Origin: a bacterium
GTDB taxonomy: Bacteria; Electryoneota; RPQS01
NCBI GenBank assembly: GCA_016721565.1
Contig: JADKHW010000002.1
Location: 1 to 64,000 of the forward strand
Direction of reading: 5' to 3'
DNA: 64,000 nucleotides
In this document: positions 18,151 through 27,774 of the stretch, one piece after another
How the letters are laid out: each line of letters begins with the position of its first letter
Position numbering within the stretch: position 1 is the stretch's first letter
Translations under genes and position numbers: made by a program
Notes under the pieces: generated by a model
The model's database searches: none
The model's input: only the letters and a program-made list of their open reading frames with translations
What the model was told of the DNA's origin: nothing

Positions 18151-20288
18151 TACTTCATTAAGAGCAGTTTGCGGTCGGAACGAAAGTTCGCGGCTTCGAG
18201 GCGATACAAGTAGACACCCGTTGCAAGCTCTGTGGCGTTCAGTTCAACCGTGTGGCGGCCCGGAGCAAAGGCTTGGCCGTTGATGATCTCGCGCACGAGT
18301 TGGCCCTGAATGTTGTAAAGTTTCAAGCTTACCGACGAGGCCGTCGGGAGATCAAAATCTATCTTCGTTGTCGGGTTAAAGGGATTCGGGTAGTTCTGAT
18401 AGAGGGCGAACTCGGTTGGCAGTAACGAAGGATCATCAGCACCGAGATCCGGGGTGCCGTTCACGACTAATTCAATTGAATCAGGAGATGAGACTGCGGA
18501 GTGATTGATAATCAACCAGCCGTGTGTTTCACCGAGCAGTGTCGGAACCACGCGCGGATACACACGAAGTAGCGGGCCGGGTTGAATACTGACAGGACCA
18601 TCAAAGTTCACCGAGAATGGAGTCGATGTCGTGATTGAGTTCACGGTCAAGGCGACATTGCCTTCGGCGCGCAATCCGACGAGAACGCTGTCCACATGAT
18701 TGACGGCGACATCGCCAAAGTTTGCAACTGCGCCAGTGAAGAAAATCAGACCTGACGTGATTGCAGTGGCCGTAACGTCACACGTGATTGGTCCGCCAGG
18801 GCCGCTGTGATTGATGGTCAATGTGCCGGTTTGCGAGCCGAGATTTTCGGCATTAAATGTGACGGTGATCGGTGCATCAGTATTCGGTTGAAGCTGGAAC
18901 GGACCTGTCGGGCTTACGGTAAATGGACCGGTTACTGACACCGACGAGACATCCAGCACATTTCCGCGCTGCGGGTTGGCTAAAACTAATGCCCCCAGGG
19001 CGGGAAGACCTTGCAACGTAGTATCGATGTCAAGCGGACAGCCAAGAATGTACGGAGTCGCAGGATCAACCGACTCAATGTGCAAGCGATAGAGTTGAAT
19101 CGCATTGGTCGTGGCTCCCCACACATGCAGTTTCAAATTCGAGATGTTAGCCGGAACGTCATACCGGAAGAGTTCGTCTGCATAGCCGATTCCGTGGTCT
19201 TCGGCGCTGATCAGGAATGTTGTGTCTGGTCCGGCGTATAGAGTAATATTCAGATTCTGATTGTCGGCAGTGTTGTAGGTCGTGCCTGCCTCGCAACTGC
19301 CGTCACCATTTTGCTGGCCTTCAAGATAGGTGTAACCATCTGGTTCAACTGTTATCGTCAGTGAACGGCCCGGAACAACCGAGAAGCGCCACCAATCCGA
19401 ATCGGTCTCGTCATCAAGACTGGCAAGCTGGACATCGCGCGTGCCATTGATCGCTCCGAGGTCATAGCTATCGTTGTAGTCATCGTTTGGCTCAAAGGGA
19501 TCGCCGTAAGCGCGTTGCCCTGCAAGAATATCGTCGTGCTGTGGACCTTCAAAGGCCGGAGTATAGAACGGCTCCAAGAGCTTAGTAGAAGTTATCGGGC
19601 AGACGTGCTCAATCCCGATGCCGTGTCCGTGTTCGTGAGCCACAACGTTGCGCAGGAAGATGTAATTCTGGGTCGGGTTATTCCAATCTTCGGCTGCATC
19701 TAACACCATGTCGCCGCGGTTGGGGAAGAAATTGTAAGCCAAGACGCCGCTGCCGCCGTCAATTTGTGTTGAAGCAATGCGGACATCGCCACGTAAACCG
19801 ATCACGCCGGGGCTGTTTTGGCCCCAGGCGGCTCCGTCATCCGACACCATTTCGTAGGTGTTTCCTGTGACCTCGCTCCAACGCTCAAAGACCTGAGCAA
19901 AAAGACCTTGCCATACCTGCGGTGTTCCAAACATATCGTTCATGCGGGCAAAAAGTTCGCTGGGGTCCCCCTCGATGCTGGTACCGTCGGGGACAAAGCT
20001 GTAGGTCAGAGTGACTTTATCGCCCTGAACTCCACCGGTGCCGTGGGCGGTGTTGCTCCAGCGGCCCCCAAGGTTGTAGTCCAGTGACCCCGCCCGGTCG
20101 AGGAGGCGATGGGTCCATTCGGCCACGTAATCTTGGTCGGTGCCTTGGTCAAAGCAGACGGCCAAGGGTATTGATTGGTCACAATCGGTCGCATTGGAAA
20201 CTGGGTCATTTAGTTTCGGCGCAGGCGCGAAAAACAAGACCAGGCACACCAAGAGCAACGCGGCAGAGGAGTGAAGCAAGTAGCGCAT
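18150..20288 (-). CDS. secreted matrixin-like metalloprotease with sorting tail
   Basis: 712-residue exported zinc protease. After a signal peptide the catalytic domain spans about residues 75-260 and shows VVAHEHGHGIGIEH (HExxHxxGxxH, three zinc histidines and the Glu) plus LLEPFYTP as a Met-turn-like segment, although Met is replaced by Leu. Then come a pre-peptidase-type beta domain (EPNDDYNDSYDLGAINGTRDV), Ig-like repeats with SPTGPFQLQPNTDAPITVTF, and a C-terminal YQNYPNPFNPTTKIDFDLP...RKLLLMK domain of the type IX sorting kind. It is divergent from a paralogue at 20548. Its own promoter lies at 20359-20387. Confidence 0.88.
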   Translation of the reverse strand: MRYLLHSSAALLLVCLVLFFAPAPKLNDPVSNATDCDQSIPLAVCFDQGTDQDYVAEWTHRLLDRAGSLDYNLGGRWSNTAHGTGGVQGDKVTLTYSFVPDGTSIEGDPSELFARMNDMFGTPQVWQGLFAQVFERWSEVTGNTYEMVSDDGAAWGQNSPGVIGLRGDVRIASTQIDGGSGVLAYNFFPNRGDMVLDAAEDWNNPTQNYIFLRNVVAHEHGHGIGIEHVCPITSTKLLEPFYTPAFEGPQHDDILAGQRAYGDPFEPNDDYNDSYDLGAINGTRDVQLASLDDETDSDWWRFSVVPGRSLTITVEPDGYTYLEGQQNGDGSCEAGTTYNTADNQNLNITLYAGPDTTFLISAEDHGIGYADELFRYDVPANISNLKLHVWGATTNAIQLYRLHIESVDPATPYILGCPLDIDTTLQGLPALGALVLANPQRGNVLDVSSVSVTGPFTVSPTGPFQLQPNTDAPITVTFNAENLGSQTGTLTINHSGPGGPITCDVTATAITSGLIFFTGAVANFGDVAVNHVDSVLVGLRAEGNVALTVNSITTSTPFSVNFDGPVSIQPGPLLRVYPRVVPTLLGETHGWLIINHSAVSSPDSIELVVNGTPDLGADDPSLLPTEFALYQNYPNPFNPTTKIDFDLPTASSVSLKLYNIQGQLVREIINGQAFAPGRHTVELNATELATGVYLYRLEAANFRSDRKLLLMK

Positions 20289-20547
20289 GGCATGAACCTT
20301 TCTAACTAATTGTTTTCTTTTTATTACCCATATTGACCCGGAACGTCGCTAAGAATCAATAATACGCACATACCGACCCGAAATCAAGCTAATTGGCCGA
20401 GAAGTTGCGATGAGCATAAGCTATAGTTGGGTTTACCAACATGAAAATTAACTTCGCGCTCGAAATCGTTGCTTTTGCGTGGTTTTAGCCCTATTTTGTC
20501 ACCTTAGGTGTCACATATGGACAGCCTTACTCCTTAGTAACGTTACG
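20289..20547. promoter_or_regulatory. divergent promoter region of the two matrixin genes
   Basis: The minus promoter reads TTGATT (20382-20387), 17-bp spacer, TATTAT (20359-20364). A weaker plus promoter reads TTGCTT (20469-20474), 17-bp spacer, TATTTT (20492-20497). Two perfect small palindromes, CACCT-T-AGGTG (20500-20510) and GTAACGTTAC (about 20536-20545), sit in the plus-strand leader and might be operators. Confidence 0.5.
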
Positions 20548-23493
20548 ATGAAACCAATGGGTCCACGGATGAAGAACTGTTTGAACCGTTTCAGATTACA
20601 GACTATTTTGGCAGTGCTGATTGCAATGGTGCTGCCAGGGCTTAGCTTAGCTAACTCTGACGCGCAAACCACTAGCCCCTCGCCAGTTGAAAGTTCGCTT
20701 TGGGCGAACGTCACTTCGTATGAAGCAAAGCGGATTGCCACCTCAGGCATCGCGTATCAAGCCTTTTGTTTTGATCCGGGCACATCAGAAGAAGATGTAA
20801 TCAATTTATTGAATCACGTCTACCCTGACTGGAATAATCCTGCGTTGTATATTTCCTCCAGCCGCTGGACTTCGACTGCTACGGGCACCACGGGTGTACA
20901 GGGCGAGCCGACCGTACTGACGTACAGTTTTGTGCCGGATGGTGTGGCTGTGCCGGATGGTGGGTTTGGGGCACAGACAAATAATATTAACGCGATGATG
21001 ACTTCCAAATTCGGAAGCGTCGCGAATGGCAAGGCAAAGTTCCGCCAATTGTTCAATCAATGGCAGGCGTTGTCAGGCATTACGTACATCGAAGAGACCA
21101 ATGACGACGGCGCAGCTTTGCATACGTCACCCGGTGTCTTAGGTGTGCGTGGAGATATTCGTATTTCTGCAACGCCGATGGATGGTAATAGCGGCGTCTT
21201 GGCATACAACTACTTCCCAAACACCGGTGACATGGTGCTTGACAATGCCGAAAGTTGGCAGGCGAGTGCCAACGACTATCGCTTCTTTCGCAACGTATGT
21301 ACACATGAGGCCGGTCACGGTATCGGTTTGTCGCACGTTTGCCCGGACGACTGCCAGTTCCTGATGGAACCGTTTATTTGTACGCTATATGACGGTCCAC
21401 AACACGATGATATTCGTGGCGCTCAGAGACAATACGGTGACTCTGCGGAAACGAACGACACACCGGCAACAGCGACTCCTTTCGGCAACGTTCCCGATGG
21501 CACGACGACGCTAAATAATATGTCCATCGACGACAACACCGATCAGGACTATTTTGCATTTACTGTGCCTGTTAATCGCCAAATCACGATCACAATGACA
21601 CCGGTCGGCATGTTTTTCGACCAGTGTGCACAGACTGGGCCGTGCACTTGTGCGGCAAGCGACACGCAACGAACCTCCGATGATGCAAACCTATCGGTCA
21701 GACTCTATGGCACAAATGGCACAACTGTGCTCGCCGAAGCAAGTGGAAATGCTGCGGGCGTGGCCGGGACAATTGCTAACACTGGATTACCTGGCGCAGG
21801 AACGTACTATATCCGTGTTTATCAACAGGCGGCATTGAACGCGATTCAGCTTTACAACTTGAGTTTCACAGTTTCAGCGACGATTGTTCCGGTCGTGACG
21901 CTGACCCAACCGAATGGCGGTCAGACTTGGTCTGTTGGTTCTAATCAGACTATTACCTGGACATCTGCTAATGTTACTGGCAATGTGAATATTGAGTTGA
22001 ATCGAACTTATCCGGGCGGTGCTTGGGAATCGCTGTTTGCTAATACTGCTAACGATGGCACACAAGCTTGGACCGTGACTGGTGTAGCGACTTCATCTAC
22101 GTGCCGTGTGCGCGTGACAAGCATCAATTCGCCAGCTGCGACCGACGAGTCCGACGCAAACTTCACGATCATTCTTCCGACCATTACAGTGGTTACCCCT
22201 AATGGTGGAGAAGTGCTAAACGGCGGCCTGTCGCAATCAATCACATGGAACTCAACAGGCGTGACGGGCAATGTTAACGTTGAATTGAATCGAAATTATC
22301 CAGCAGGCTCTTGGACGCTTCTTGCTACTGTGCCCAACGCCGGAGCTAATTTGGTGTTTGGCCCGCCCGCAACGACAACGGCCCGCATTCGATTAACCTC
22401 TGTAAATGAGCCGGTTGCGACGGATATATCCGATGCGAACTTCACAATAGCCATCATAAATCTCTCTCCAGTGATTGCGCATGATGAGCATGCTGACGTT
22501 GAGCCAGGAAGCACAACATTCACCGCTCGCGTTACTGATGACGGCGGGCCAATCACGACCACACTACTCTACCGCGTTAGCGGAGGCGGTGCATTTACCT
22601 CACTCGGTATGCCTGCTACTGGTAATCCCAGTGAATATGCTGCTTCGTTCGTAACCGTTGAAGGAGCGTACGACTATTTTGTCCGCGCGACGGATGGTAC
22701 TAATACCGTTCAAACTGACACATTCACCTTTGATGTGGAAGATTGCCCGGCTGCAATCGTGTTTGATGACGGTACGGCTGAAGGGTACAATTGGGCGAAT
22801 GAGATTCCATTCTCGTGGGCTGTGAAATACACTCCGCCTGCATACCCGTTTTTACTTTGCGGATTCCAAGTTGCGATCGCTAAGTTTCACCCTGACAGCA
22901 CACATTCGCCAATCACAGGTCGTGTGATCTTAGCTGACGGTAGCGCTGGATTGCCCGGAACCGTTGTATTCAGCGAGGCCAGTGGCTCGGTCGGAAACGT
23001 CATAGGTGGTTTGCCAAACGGTCAAGTTGCGTGGGCAACGGTGACTACACTTGATGCGCTGGGCGCGCCACTTGTGCTTGGACAGCCATTCTATATTGCC
23101 GTAGACAATCCAGTGCTTGACAAGTACGAAGCATTTGGACGCGATGACAATACAGCAAGTTTGAACAGTTTCTTCTATGATGGATGCGATTCGGTGTGGT
23201 ATGCTGAAACGGATCTTGTGCCGAATGCTCAGGGCGGACAGCGAATGATTCGCTTACTTGGCGCATCTATTCCGGCTCCAACGGAACTCGTGATCTTCCC
23301 GAGTGGGAATGATGTCATTTTATATTGGGCAAGCACGGGTGCTCCTTATTACAGGATTTACTCGGCGATTACAACTGGCGGCCCGTTCACGGTTCTGGAA
23401 GGTTCTACTTCGACATTGTCTTTCACAGATATTGGTGCCGTTACCGGAAACGACATCAAATTCTATGTGGTTGTGTCGTCTGCTACGCCGTAA
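20548..23493 (+). CDS. secreted matrixin-like metalloprotease with Ser-Thr-rich repeats, no sorting tail
   Basis: About 980-residue exported protease, paralogous to the divergent gene at 18150-20288. Shared landmarks are TGTTGVQGEPTVLTYSFVPDG, GVLGVRGDIRI and YDGPQHDDIRGAQRQYGD. The zinc site is CTHEAGHGIGLSH, with FLMEPF as Met-turn. Downstream are a pre-peptidase beta domain, two related Ig-like repeats of the Kre9/KNH type (VTLTQPNGGQTWSVGSNQTI; VVTPNGGEVLNGGLSQSITW), and a C-terminal fibronectin-like part ending KFYVVVSSATP. There is no YPNPFNP tail, unlike its neighbour. The start is one of the ATGs at 20548 or 20569; neither has a strong ribosome site, but both precede a signal peptide. 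Confidence 0.83.
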   Translation: MKPMGPRMKNCLNRFRLQTILAVLIAMVLPGLSLANSDAQTTSPSPVESSLWANVTSYEAKRIATSGIAYQAFCFDPGTSEEDVINLLNHVYPDWNNPALYISSSRWTSTATGTTGVQGEPTVLTYSFVPDGVAVPDGGFGAQTNNINAMMTSKFGSVANGKAKFRQLFNQWQALSGITYIEETNDDGAALHTSPGVLGVRGDIRISATPMDGNSGVLAYNYFPNTGDMVLDNAESWQASANDYRFFRNVCTHEAGHGIGLSHVCPDDCQFLMEPFICTLYDGPQHDDIRGAQRQYGDSAETNDTPATATPFGNVPDGTTTLNNMSIDDNTDQDYFAFTVPVNRQITITMTPVGMFFDQCAQTGPCTCAASDTQRTSDDANLSVRLYGTNGTTVLAEASGNAAGVAGTIANTGLPGAGTYYIRVYQQAALNAIQLYNLSFTVSATIVPVVTLTQPNGGQTWSVGSNQTITWTSANVTGNVNIELNRTYPGGAWESLFANTANDGTQAWTVTGVATSSTCRVRVTSINSPAATDESDANFTIILPTITVVTPNGGEVLNGGLSQSITWNSTGVTGNVNVELNRNYPAGSWTLLATVPNAGANLVFGPPATTTARIRLTSVNEPVATDISDANFTIAIINLSPVIAHDEHADVEPGSTTFTARVTDDGGPITTTLLYRVSGGGAFTSLGMPATGNPSEYAASFVTVEGAYDYFVRATDGTNTVQTDTFTFDVEDCPAAIVFDDGTAEGYNWANEIPFSWAVKYTPPAYPFLLCGFQVAIAKFHPDSTHSPITGRVILADGSAGLPGTVVFSEASGSVGNVIGGLPNGQVAWATVTTLDALGAPLVLGQPFYIAVDNPVLDKYEAFGRDDNTASLNSFFYDGCDSVWYAETDLVPNAQGGQRMIRLLGASIPAPTELVIFPSGNDVILYWASTGAPYYRIYSAITTGGPFTVLEGSTSTLSFTDIGAVTGNDIKFYVVVSSATP

Positions 23494-23511
23494 ACTGTGC
23501 ATTATAATCTC

Positions 23512-23541
23512 AAAGGCCCGGCATTCGCCGGGCCTTTTTTT
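23512..23541 (+). terminator. intrinsic terminator of the second matrixin gene
   Basis: AAAGGCCCGGC-ATTC-GCCGGGCCTTT stem followed by a run of T, 18 bp after the stop codon. Confidence 0.92.
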
Positions 23542-23775
23542 GTCTTTTGAGTTTGATATGAATTTGTGAGTATTATTTTATATCATATGATAGTGAATGA
23601 GTGGACTTTTCTCTGACACACCCATTTCATTCAAGATTATTATTAACAATATCTTAGAATTGAAAGCATGTTGGAGATCAGTCCACCCTCTGTGGTGACA
23701 TGCACTTATTCGAGAGGCATTGTTGTTTACACTAACTGAATTCTAATCAAATAATCCGTTGGAGGCATAGTCCCG

Positions 23776-25146
23776 ATGAAACTCCTAAAACTTACTCTAC
23801 TCCTTTGTGCTTGGTGCTTAGTCTCGCAGAGCGCATTTGCACAATCATCTGTTGCGACCTTCGCATTTTGTCCGAACGAACCAGGACTGGGTTGCGGTTG
23901 CAACGCAGGAACACGGATTCCCTTCGCTGATGGTGTTGATGCATGGTGTGTATTTTGGGATCGAAATTTGAATGGACCGGACGCGGCAGACTCGTTAGTT
24001 CCGGTGGGCGCAGACGTAGGTCAGGCGAGTTATTCTTGTCAGTCTTTTAATGGACTTTCAATTTGCCAAATTGCAGGCAACTTCTATTCAGATCCATCGT
24101 TCTCGATGTTGAATATGCCGTTGCCCCCTGATCAACCCGTTTATTATCTCAAGATTAGTGGTTCAAGCTGCTGTTGGGTTTCGGATACGATTCGTCTTGA
24201 AGCTGGTTTTCCTGAGTACTATTTCACGGAGTCAGACTTTACTTGCATAGACTCACCTTGTCCAACGGGCACAGCTCCAGCCCCAGTAACCAATGTCGTA
24301 GTCACTGATGACCAATTCTGCTCCCGCGTACGAATCTCCTGGGATCATAGTGGTGAGGGCTTGTCTGGGTTCTTGCTCTATGTATACAATGAAGAGTCTT
24401 CAGAGTGGGTGTTCACGTATCAGGTCGCAGACACTTTCAGATCAGCGAGTCTTGACCTTTGCATGGACGGCGAAGTTCGCATCGGAGTCGCAGCAGCAAA
24501 CGGTTCGCAGCAAGCTGAGATTGTCGAAGGAATAGGCCGGACTTTCTTACGTCACTTCAATCCGGCAAACGAGTATGATCTTGATGAGGCTGCTCATGAG
24601 ATCACGATGTTCTTGGTTGCGCCACCAGAAGGAGATATTTGCGGTGCCCGCCTGTATTTTGATTTCTTTAGCGGGGGAAACTTTGTTGCTCACATGTGCG
24701 AAGTAACAGATCCGGACCAGCTGACGCTAATGGAAGTTACATGCGAACTTCCCGGTCAAATTCCAAATGCAAATTGTTACATAGTCATGCACGACAGTTC
24801 GACTGCAGATGTTTTAACTGGCTGCGGAATGAGCGACACGATCTTCTTTGCGCTTGATGGCGAAGACACTCCTGAGCTTCCGCGAGAGTTTACTTTGAAG
24901 CAAAACTATCCAAACCCCTTCAACCCCAACACGATGATCGAGTTTGCTGTTCCTTCAGAAGGCAATGCTGAGCTTTCAGTATTCAATCTTGTCGGGCAAA
25001 AGGTTGCCACTCTGGTGAATGGAAAAGTCGCACAGGGTCAGCATGTTGTGGAGTGGAATGCTCAAGCTGCCGCGACGGGTATGTATTTCTATCGTTTACA
25101 GATGGGTAATCAGGTTATTACCCGCAAGATGCTGCTACTGAAATAA
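23776..25146 (+). CDS. secreted Cys-rich protein with type IX sorting domain
   Basis: 456-residue exported protein: signal peptide MKLLKLTLLLCAWCLVSQSAFA, Cys-rich N-terminal part (FCPNEPGLGCGCNAG; SSCCW), a fibronectin type III-like domain (about 170-260, APVTNVVVTDDQFCSRVRISW), a second beta domain, and a C-terminal LKQNYPNPFNPNTMIEFAVP...TRKMLLLK sorting domain (about 370-456). The ATG is preceded by GGAGG. A 230-bp region before it has a perfect TATCATATGATA palindrome at 23581-23592. I do not recognise a specific family for the N-terminal part. Confidence 0.82.
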   Translation: MKLLKLTLLLCAWCLVSQSAFAQSSVATFAFCPNEPGLGCGCNAGTRIPFADGVDAWCVFWDRNLNGPDAADSLVPVGADVGQASYSCQSFNGLSICQIAGNFYSDPSFSMLNMPLPPDQPVYYLKISGSSCCWVSDTIRLEAGFPEYYFTESDFTCIDSPCPTGTAPAPVTNVVVTDDQFCSRVRISWDHSGEGLSGFLLYVYNEESSEWVFTYQVADTFRSASLDLCMDGEVRIGVAAANGSQQAEIVEGIGRTFLRHFNPANEYDLDEAAHEITMFLVAPPEGDICGARLYFDFFSGGNFVAHMCEVTDPDQLTLMEVTCELPGQIPNANCYIVMHDSSTADVLTGCGMSDTIFFALDGEDTPELPREFTLKQNYPNPFNPNTMIEFAVPSEGNAELSVFNLVGQKVATLVNGKVAQGQHVVEWNAQAAATGMYFYRLQMGNQVITRKMLLLK

Positions 25147-25168
25147 GCAGATTGCTATTTGAAATAGA

Positions 25169-25200
25169 AAGCCCGATGCGTTTGCATCGGGCTTTTCTTT
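25169..25200. terminator. bidirectional terminator between convergent genes
   Basis: GCCCGATGC-GTTT-GCATCGGGC stem followed by TTTTCTTTG on plus and TTTCTATTTC on minus. It ends both the 23776 gene and the seven-gene gamma-glutamyl operon. Confidence 0.88.
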
Positions 25201-25211
25201 GTTTACCAGTT

Positions 25212-25925
25212 TTACTTTGGCGCTTTGACGCGCCGCAGAGGTTCTATTATCTTAATCTCCGAATTGTAAGTTGAATAGTCGAGAGCGACCGTTTGAGCAG
25301 GTCCTTCGTCAAAGGGAAGGTAAAGGGCAGTGCTCGCATTCGGGGCTTTATACTCGCCTCGCTGCGGAGGTGCAAAGTTTTTGGTCCAACGACAGACATC
25401 ACTAACGCGTAGATCGTCAAGCCACCCGTCAAATCCACGTGTGGTATTGTCTTCTCCGAGACCAGTGCCGACAAAAACAGATTTGCGTGTGATGTTCAAC
25501 GTTGTACTTGTCGGAATGGCCGTTGTAAGCTTGCCATCGACGAAGAAACGCAATAGCTTGCCGTCTGACGTTACCGCAACATGCTGCCACTTCCAAAACT
25601 TGATTGAGTTTGCTTCAGATAGCTGCCAGCCTGAATCTCTGTTTGCGCGAAAGCCAACGCGGCCTTCGTCGGACAAATAGAATGTTAAGCTGGAGCTTTC
25701 TTGATCAAGGATTCGGCCTCGCCCTCCCCCACCCTGCGTCCGCGGGCGCACCCACGCTTCGAACGTATAGCGAGAAACTCCATTCAACGATTGAATGCCG
25801 GCAGCATAGTCAAGAACCGCACCTGAAGACTTACCGTCGAGATCGAGACAGTAGTTCGCATGAGGTTGTGCTGCGAGCGCAACAGTGCAAACTACGCACG
25901 AAACAATTAACTGCCGCAGTATCAC
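25212..25925 (-). CDS. exported LamG/concanavalin-like protein
   Basis: 237 residues: signal peptide (MILRQLIVSCVVCTVALA) and one laminin G-like jelly-roll domain (GVSRYTFEAWVRPRTQGGGGR, WQHVAVTSDGKLLRFFVDGKL, GFDGWLDDLRVSDVCRW), a fold used for binding sugars, proteins or polymers. The GTG start overlaps the stop of the preceding gene (GTGA) after AAGGA. It is the last gene of the gamma-glutamyl operon, so it may bind the polymer or the cell envelope; that is inference. Confidence 0.8.
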   Translation of the reverse strand: MILRQLIVSCVVCTVALAAQPHANYCLDLDGKSSGAVLDYAAGIQSLNGVSRYTFEAWVRPRTQGGGGRGRILDQESSSLTFYLSDEGRVGFRANRDSGWQLSEANSIKFWKWQHVAVTSDGKLLRFFVDGKLTTAIPTSTTLNITRKSVFVGTGLGEDNTTRGFDGWLDDLRVSDVCRWTKNFAPPQRGEYKAPNASTALYLPFDEGPAQTVALDYSTYNSEIKIIEPLRRVKAPK

Positions 25926-26479
25926 TCCTTGGCAGGCTCCGCAACCGGGACAAACTTCGCTTTCAACATCGGACCGAGATTGGCAATTTTGTCGGCTTGT
26001 GCAAGCGGGATTTTCTTTTCTTCTGCGATTTTGTCGAAGAATAGGTCGTCGTCACCGCCGGTTAAGATCATCAACTCATTGGCATTTTCTGCACCGATAC
26101 GGTTGAACGTATCTGACAGTGCGCCGCGACGGTTCTTGCCGCCAATGTGCATAGCCAGAATCGGAATCTTCTTTACCTTTGCGGCAGTGATCAGATTTGA
26201 GATTCGTTCGGACTCTTCTTCGGCACTCACTTTTGCGGCACCAAGACCTTTACTTGATCCGCCGAGAACAATTATTACGGAGCCTTTGCCTTCAAGATCA
26301 GCGGCGGTCGCCAAAGGCTTAAACTCAAATGCAATGCTGTCACGGGTGAGTAGTGTCTTGATCATCTGCGGGTCAGCGCTTTGCCCGCCGCTTGTGAGCA
26401 AAACTGGCGTGCGAAAATCAGCCGCTTGCGCGAGCGCAGCCAACGAAATAGATAGCCATAAGGTCCAGAGCGTTTTCAT
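25922..26479 (-). CDS. exported protein of unknown function in the gamma-glutamyl operon
   Basis: 185 residues with signal peptide MKTLWTLWLSISLAALAQA. The mature part looks like an alpha/beta Rossmann-type domain: FRTPVLLTSGGQSADPQMIK, then VIIVLGGSSKGLGAAKVS, IPILAMHIGGKNRRG and NELMILTGGDDDLFFDKIAEEKKIPL. The start at 26479 follows GAAAGG. It begins 13 bp after the amidohydrolase and overlaps the LamG gene. It resembles small exported proteins seen beside poly-gamma-glutamate genes (a DUF6305-like impression I cannot verify). It could be a periplasmic binding partner of the TRAP-type permease. Confidence 0.6.
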   Translation of the reverse strand: MKTLWTLWLSISLAALAQAADFRTPVLLTSGGQSADPQMIKTLLTRDSIAFEFKPLATAADLEGKGSVIIVLGGSSKGLGAAKVSAEEESERISNLITAAKVKKIPILAMHIGGKNRRGALSDTFNRIGAENANELMILTGGDDDLFFDKIAEEKKIPLAQADKIANLGPMLKAKFVPVAEPAKE

Positions 26480-26492
26480 CTTTGACCTTTCT

Positions 26493-27628
26493 CTAATTTG
26501 AGGTTGCATGATGATGTGAAAGGTACTTGCCAAGTTTATTAGCCTGCAACTCGTCGTAAGTCGGCAGACCGGAAAGCTCAATCGGCTTGTCCGTGTTCAA
26601 CATAGTGAACGAGGACACGAGTTTTTGCAGGCCCGCAAGATGACGACCAACTCGAACTTCGAGTGGAATGCCGTTTTCATCGTAGGGAACGCGAGTCATG
26701 TCAATTTTGGCGGCGCGTTCGTACATGGGATCTTTGCCTGACAAAATAACATCTTGATTGGTGCGACCGCGCAATCGGCCTTGAATCACATTGGCGGATT
26801 CCATCAATGTGGCGAACGCGCGTGTATGGTCACCTAACTCGCGATGCGACAGCCCGTGAAAATTCAGGGGCGAAGGTTCAAGCGCGAAGTCAAGACCGTC
26901 AAGCTGCAATTCAACTACCGCGTTCGCAGCGCACTCCATTGCTCGCTCGTGTGCGACAATGGCATTGATGACTGGGTATTCAGCGACGCTTCATGCAAAT
27001 CTATGACCAAGTCCACTTGCTCTTGCTCAACAAGTTTGGCGATTGCGTGGGCAACTTCTTCGGTGAAATAGCCTGATTCCCGGCCGGGATAGCACCGATT
27101 AAGATTACGGCTGTCGGCGCCCGAAAGTTCCTGACCCGAAGGAAAGTGCACGTAAACTTCGGGGTCAGGCCATTGATCCAACGGATTTGTATAGCGGCTA
27201 CCCATGCGGAAGCTGCGCAGTCCGTTGCTTGTTTCAATTGCAAATTGCTGTGGATGCGCTTCGCCGGGCAATGTGTGAGTCAACGCAGAACGGTTGGCGC
27301 GCGGGATGACAATTGCTCGCCCGCGAGTGATCTGAAGGTTCTCGATGAGCAAGTATGCAGTTATGTAACTTGCGGGCTCGTCGCAATGTGTGCCGCCCAG
27401 AATCAGTACAGTGCCGCCGCTATCTATCGATTCAAACTCAAAGACATCTGTATCGCCACGTGTTCCTTTCAAAACTGGAAAGTAGTCTGAAAGTGCGCGC
27501 TTTGATGTCATGGCATTCGACGGGTAGAGCGGTTCGTCGATGCGCGAATTGCGAAAACTCATGCCAACTGAGCCGCAAGTTGACAGCACAAGTAATATGA
27601 GTATGACTGCGCGTAGTTTGCAGTTCAT
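26493..27628 (-). CDS. AstE/AspA-like zinc amidohydrolase (M14 superfamily), one frameshift
   Basis: Exported zinc hydrolase of the succinylglutamate desuccinylase/aspartoacylase type, about 378 residues when corrected. The first part (26915-27628) has a signal peptide, zinc ligands in LGGTHCDEPASY (HxxE) and LVIDLHEAS (third ligand), and NRCYPGRESGYFTEEVAHAI. The second part (26493-26939) continues ERAMECAANAVVELQLDG. Restoring one C at about 26985-26989 gives EASPEYPVINAIVAHERAM, a family-like sequence, and a length divisible by three. It should cleave an amide bond to an acidic amino acid; by context I suggest a gamma-glutamyl substrate. Its ATG overlaps the stop of the 48-residue gene. 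Confidence 0.75.
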
Positions 27629-27771
27629 TTGAGGAGAAAGACGCGCAAGACGAGTGGGATCAATACAACGGCGGCAGAGAGTTGTTTGCGCCAATCATTG
27701 GACGACAACAGATCTCGTGCTGAGAGCAATAAAACAATCGCGGCGATCAGCCAGTAGATCCAGAACAACAT
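27625..27771 (-). CDS. 48-residue two-helix membrane protein
   Basis: Short gene between the permease and the amidohydrolase. It begins 3 bp after the permease stop (TAA ACC ATG) and its TGA overlaps the next ATG. The product has two hydrophobic segments, MLFWIYWLIAAIVLLL and AAVVLIPLVLRVFLL, separated by a charged loop (SARDLLSSNDWRKQ). It ends in KL-type basic residues (LLK). I infer a small subunit that partners the TRAP-type permease, in place of the missing four-helix Q subunit. No known family is recognised; the tight two-sided coupling is the main evidence that it is real. Confidence 0.65.
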   Translation of the reverse strand: MLFWIYWLIAAIVLLLSARDLLSSNDWRKQLSAAVVLIPLVLRVFLLK

Positions 27772-27774
27772 GGT

